Assembly (NCBI GenBank): GCA_031553755.1
Contig: JAVBKZ010000012.1
Location: 1 to 64,000 of the forward strand
Direction of reading: 5' to 3'
DNA: 64,000 nucleotides
From: JAIRVZ01 sp031553755
GTDB lineage: Bacteria > Bacteroidota > Bacteroidia > Bacteroidales > Azobacteroidaceae
Positions 61,163-64,000 of this stretch are shown here, piece by piece. The position numbers and the translations under genes were made by a program. How positions within the stretch are numbered: position 1 is the stretch's first letter; each line of letters begins with the position of its first letter. The notes beneath the pieces are model-generated. The model did no database searches. It saw only the letters and a program-made list of their open reading frames with translations, and was not told the DNA's origin.

Positions 61163-61193
61163 AAAGGCGCATGGATTTACACTATGTGCCTTT
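61163..61193 (+). terminator. Terminator after maeB
   Basis: AAAGGCGCAT (61163-61172) pairs with ATGTGCCTTT (61184-61193, one wobble), followed by a T-rich tail. Confidence 0.8.
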
Positions 61194-61524
61194 ATTTTTA
61201 ACCTAAATCCCTACCTAATTTTATTTATCCACAAATTATTTCGAACTTACATTATTTTAGTTAATAAAATTTTTAAAAATAAGAAATATTTTCTACTGGC
61301 ATTTTTTTTGCTAAGTCTTTAATGTGTCATTTATACTCATTAACTAAGTTAGCAATTATGATTTATTACGCTTTATTAAAAAAAAGGAACGAAATTCTGA
61401 AAAAAATGGAAATTTGTCGTAATATCCGGACAATTAATTATTACCAACTTTGCACCGTTGTATACTCATAACCTCGATTAAAAATCATTCTTGGAAATAA
61501 ATTAACCTAAAACTATTAAAGTAG
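61194..61524. other. AT-rich intergenic region before the AraC gene
   Basis: 330 bases without a gene. It is very AT-rich and contains an imperfect -7-like CAACTTTG near 61445-61452, the best promoter candidate for the AraC gene, but with CA instead of TA at the start. No hairpins or repeats of note. Confidence 0.5.
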
Positions 61525-62391
61525 ATGGGATTATTATATACAACAGAGCATTTATCATGCTATCAATATTCAGAAAATAAAATTTCTATTATAGATAGAA
61601 CAGAACAGTTAAAAGGCAAAGAGAACAGTTTTACTAACGACACGAACAGGTTATTTTTTGTTTTGAAAGGAAAAATTTTAATTTCTTTTGATAATTATAT
61701 CAACGAAATAATCAGTGAAAATAATTTTTTCTTCATTCCTACCCAATGTCGATATAACATAAGGACAATAGAAAATTCTGTTTTTCTTGTCTTTTCGATG
61801 AACATGAATCTCAATTTTTGTGATCATTTCTCTTTCGAAATGCTTATTGATATAAATAAGAAAAAGAAAAATATTGAGGATAAATTCGTCAGTTTGTTGT
61901 CGAATGAAACATTAATAAATTATACACAAGCTTTAGAAAAAGCAATTAGCGATGGACTTAAATGTTCTTATTTTTTAGAATTAAAGCAAAAAGAATTATT
62001 GTTTTTATTAAGAGCATATTATTCTAAAGAATCATTACGTGCATTGTTTTCTCCATCTTTGAGTATAGACATGACGTTTTCGAACAAAATATATGAAGTT
62101 TCTGAAAAAGTGAAGTCAGTACAAGAATTAGCTGAATTAATGAATTATAGTCTTTCCGGATTTGAAAAACGGTTTAAACGCGTATTTGGGGTTCCGGCCT
62201 ATCAATGGATGAAAAAGAGAAAAGCCCGGAACATTTATCACGAGATAAATTTCAGTAAAAAAACATTTTCAGAGATTGGATATGAATATGGATTCTCTTC
62301 TTCCGCTTATTTCAATGATTTCTGCAAAGCGAATTTTGGAAAAACTCCCGGAGAAATTAGGAGGTCAAAAAAGAAAATGCAAGAATTTTAA
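61525..62391 (+). CDS. AraC-family transcriptional regulator
   Basis: The protein has 288 residues. The N-terminal part (LFFVLKGKILISFDNYINEIISENNFFFIPTQCRY) looks like a small cupin sensor. The C-terminal HTH pair is VQELAELMNYSLSGFEKRFKRVFGVPAYQWMKKRKA, then SEIGYEYGFSSSAYFNDFCKANFGKTPGEIR. Such regulators usually control adjacent carbohydrate or surface genes. The large GLUG-repeat gene begins 54 bases downstream on the same strand and is a likely target. Confidence 0.92.
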   Translation: MGLLYTTEHLSCYQYSENKISIIDRTEQLKGKENSFTNDTNRLFFVLKGKILISFDNYINEIISENNFFFIPTQCRYNIRTIENSVFLVFSMNMNLNFCDHFSFEMLIDINKKKKNIEDKFVSLLSNETLINYTQALEKAISDGLKCSYFLELKQKELLFLLRAYYSKESLRALFSPSLSIDMTFSNKIYEVSEKVKSVQELAELMNYSLSGFEKRFKRVFGVPAYQWMKKRKARNIYHEINFSKKTFSEIGYEYGFSSSAYFNDFCKANFGKTPGEIRRSKKKMQEF

Positions 62392-62445
62392 ATGTTGAAC
62401 GATTAAACATCAAGATATACACCACTAATAACTTAATTAAATTGT

Positions 62446-64000
62446 ATGAAGATAAAACGGACTCTACTCATTAGAAGTATCATTTTTTATGTCCTCTTTG
62501 ATTTATTTCTTATCAAATGTTCATCCGCTTACGCTCAATTTGCGGGAGGAAGCGGTTCTTCCGGAGATCCATATCGAATAACCAATACAACCCAATTGAC
62601 CTATTTACAGACAACTCTAAATGGAGGTACAAACTATAATGGAATGTATTTTAAGCTTACGGATAATTTAAGCTTGTCAGGAGCATGGACTCCTATCGGA
62701 ACATCTTCTAAACCATTCAAAGGAAATTTTGATGGTAACGGAATGAAAATCACAGGACTTTATATTAATTCTCCATCAACTGATTGTGTTGGTTTATTTG
62801 GATACATGAGTGGCGGGGGAACAATTAAAAATTTGAGAGTAGAAACCTCGTCTTTAGGAGTTACTGCTGGATCAAGTGTTGGAGTGTTGCTTGGTTACCA
62901 AGACGGAGGAACTGTTTCTAATTGTTATGTTTCAGGATTTCTCTCTGCTAAGGATTATGCCGGTGGAATGATCGGACAACAAAAAGCTTCATCCAATAGC
63001 ATCGTTGACCAATGTTATGCATTTGTAGATGTTACGAGTCTCTTAAATCTAAATGGCGTTGGTGGATTAATTGGTTGCTCGAGAGGAAAAGTAACAAATT
63101 CTTATGCAACAGGAAATATTTTAGGTGTTTCTTCTGTAGGTGGATTGGTTGGTTTAGCCAGCAACGATGCTGTTATGGCAACAAGCTATGCTGCGGGAAA
63201 AATTAGAACGACTAATTCTGACACTCCAATAGGAGGTATTTGTGGGAAACAAACTCAATCGACATCTTCTGTTGAAAATAATTTTGTAATTAACAGATTT
63301 ATTATTAATGATTTAGGTGGAAGTTATACAAGGCGTTTGGTCGGAATGCCTCATTCAAATGGAAAAATATCCAATAATTACGCATCGGAAGAAGTTAAAG
63401 TTCAGAAGAATGGACAACTTTTTACTGACTTTAAGAATGATCAAAATGGCTATGATGGCTATACTCAGGATGCTGGTTCTTTGAAGAATATGTCATTCTA
63501 TTCCAACACAATTAAATGGACAAGTATTGCAAATAATGACAGTCCTGTATCTGCTTGGAATATTTGGGAAGGAAATAGCTATCCTTATCTCCAGACACAA
63601 TCTTGTCCGGTTACGATTACCAATGTTTCAGATGAAACATATTCCGGTCCTTTTCGATCTGATGTAACAATGGATAGTATTGTATTGTACAAAAGGGTCG
63701 GATCATCCATCTTGCCTATCGGAAAAGTTACTGTTAATAATACTACTCATACGTGGTCTTATAATGTAAACAAAATTATTCCTTTGTCAAATGAGCCTTT
63801 TATCATTTCATATCAAAATGGTAAATCCTGGCCTTCTTATCCTGTCTATATTAGTCTTCCATGTCATCCACTGAATGGTACTTATACCGTTAAATCTGAC
63901 GGAAGTGGTGACTTTACAACATTAAGCGAACTTGCTGACCAATATAATACTTGTGGTTTGTCAGGGAATACAATCATTAAAATTGCAAGCGATATCACAG
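62446..64000 (+). CDS. N-terminal 518 residues of a secreted GLUG-repeat surface protein (runs off the window)
   Basis: The frame is open from the ATG at 62446 to the window edge. The signal peptide ends SSAYAQ-F. Then GLUG-type repeats follow (GGLIGCSRGKVTNSYATGN, GGLVGLASNDAVMATSYAAGK, each with a Gly-Gly-x-x-Gly start and SYATG turn), as in bacterial surface adhesins and M26 peptidases. After about residue 395 comes a beta-sandwich-like part, then KSDGSGDFTTLSELAD, the usual opening of a pectate-lyase-like right-handed helix. The rest is unseen; a sorting tail may lie beyond. Confidence 0.88.
   Translation, partial: MKIKRTLLIRSIIFYVLFDLFLIKCSSAYAQFAGGSGSSGDPYRITNTTQLTYLQTTLNGGTNYNGMYFKLTDNLSLSGAWTPIGTSSKPFKGNFDGNGMKITGLYINSPSTDCVGLFGYMSGGGTIKNLRVETSSLGVTAGSSVGVLLGYQDGGTVSNCYVSGFLSAKDYAGGMIGQQKASSNSIVDQCYAFVDVTSLLNLNGVGGLIGCSRGKVTNSYATGNILGVSSVGGLVGLASNDAVMATSYAAGKIRTTNSDTPIGGICGKQTQSTSSVENNFVINRFIINDLGGSYTRRLVGMPHSNGKISNNYASEEVKVQKNGQLFTDFKNDQNGYDGYTQDAGSLKNMSFYSNTIKWTSIANNDSPVSAWNIWEGNSYPYLQTQSCPVTITNVSDETYSGPFRSDVTMDSIVLYKRVGSSILPIGKVTVNNTTHTWSYNVNKIIPLSNEPFIISYQNGKSWPSYPVYISLPCHPLNGTYTVKSDGSGDFTTLSELADQYNTCGLSGNTIIKIASDIT

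Overview
The window comes from a bacterium of the phylum Bacteroidota, most likely the order Bacteroidales. Three things support this. Many genes are preceded by the Bacteroidota sigma-factor -7 element TAnnTTTG, sometimes with a TTTG box 19 bases upstream. The gene complement is typical of the group: fused SecDF, an aerotolerance (Bat) operon, AsnA, a malic enzyme fused to a phosphotransacetylase-like domain, a DUF4827 lipoprotein, and a type IX secretion (T9SS) sorting tail on a secreted enzyme. The DNA is AT-rich. The family or genus cannot be fixed from sequence alone, and most of the window is ordinary chromosomal backbone.

Layout. 0-16 kb: the start of a possible structured RNA at the left edge, a two-cluster ferredoxin-like protein, a T9SS-exported GxGYxYP/PA14 enzyme, miaB, secDF, an MFS transporter, a winged-helix protein related to the AlkZ DNA glycosylases, a two-component system followed by two PepSY-like periplasmic proteins, slyD-aroC, and tRNA-Pro. 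16-24.4 kb: an NmrA-type oxidoreductase and the Bat operon (moxR, DUF58, DUF4381, batA, batB/C, batD, transcribed right to left). This operon has been invaded by a REP-associated tyrosine transposase (RAYT) and four copies of a nested palindrome. 24.4-35.4 kb: a DUF4143 ATPase, a short trigger-factor-like protein, and a sulfatase cluster with two arylsulfatases, a cytoplasmic radical-SAM maturase (anSME), an exported formylglycine-generating-enzyme homologue, a HAD phosphatase, a lipocalin-like lipoprotein and an outer-membrane barrel. 35.5-61 kb: housekeeping genes (TlpA-like thioredoxin, efp, radC, metH, a sugar nucleotidyltransferase, an SGNH hydrolase, rpiB, tkt, rpe, comEC, a DHH phosphoesterase, DUF4827, glmM, proS, a YtxH protein, a PqqD-like protein, corA, asnA, ung, maeB), broken by a decayed IS630 element and a MITE-like repeat. 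61.5-64 kb: an AraC regulator and the first 1.55 kb of a large secreted GLUG-repeat protein that runs off the window.

Most notable structures. (1) A RAYT gene is bracketed by 33-bp nested palindromes inside the Bat operon. One palindrome is translated in frame within the BatD signal peptide and another supplies the stop codon of BatB/C. (2) A 22-bp direct-repeat operator with an 11-bp period is duplicated, at the same distance from a TTTG -7 core, upstream of the response regulator and of the PepSY pair it probably controls. (3) A sulfatase cluster carries both an anaerobic cytoplasmic and an exported FGE-type maturation enzyme. (4) A structured RNA candidate at the left edge begins where a good promoter predicts.

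All assignments come from reading motifs and layout. No database search, alignment or folding program was run.
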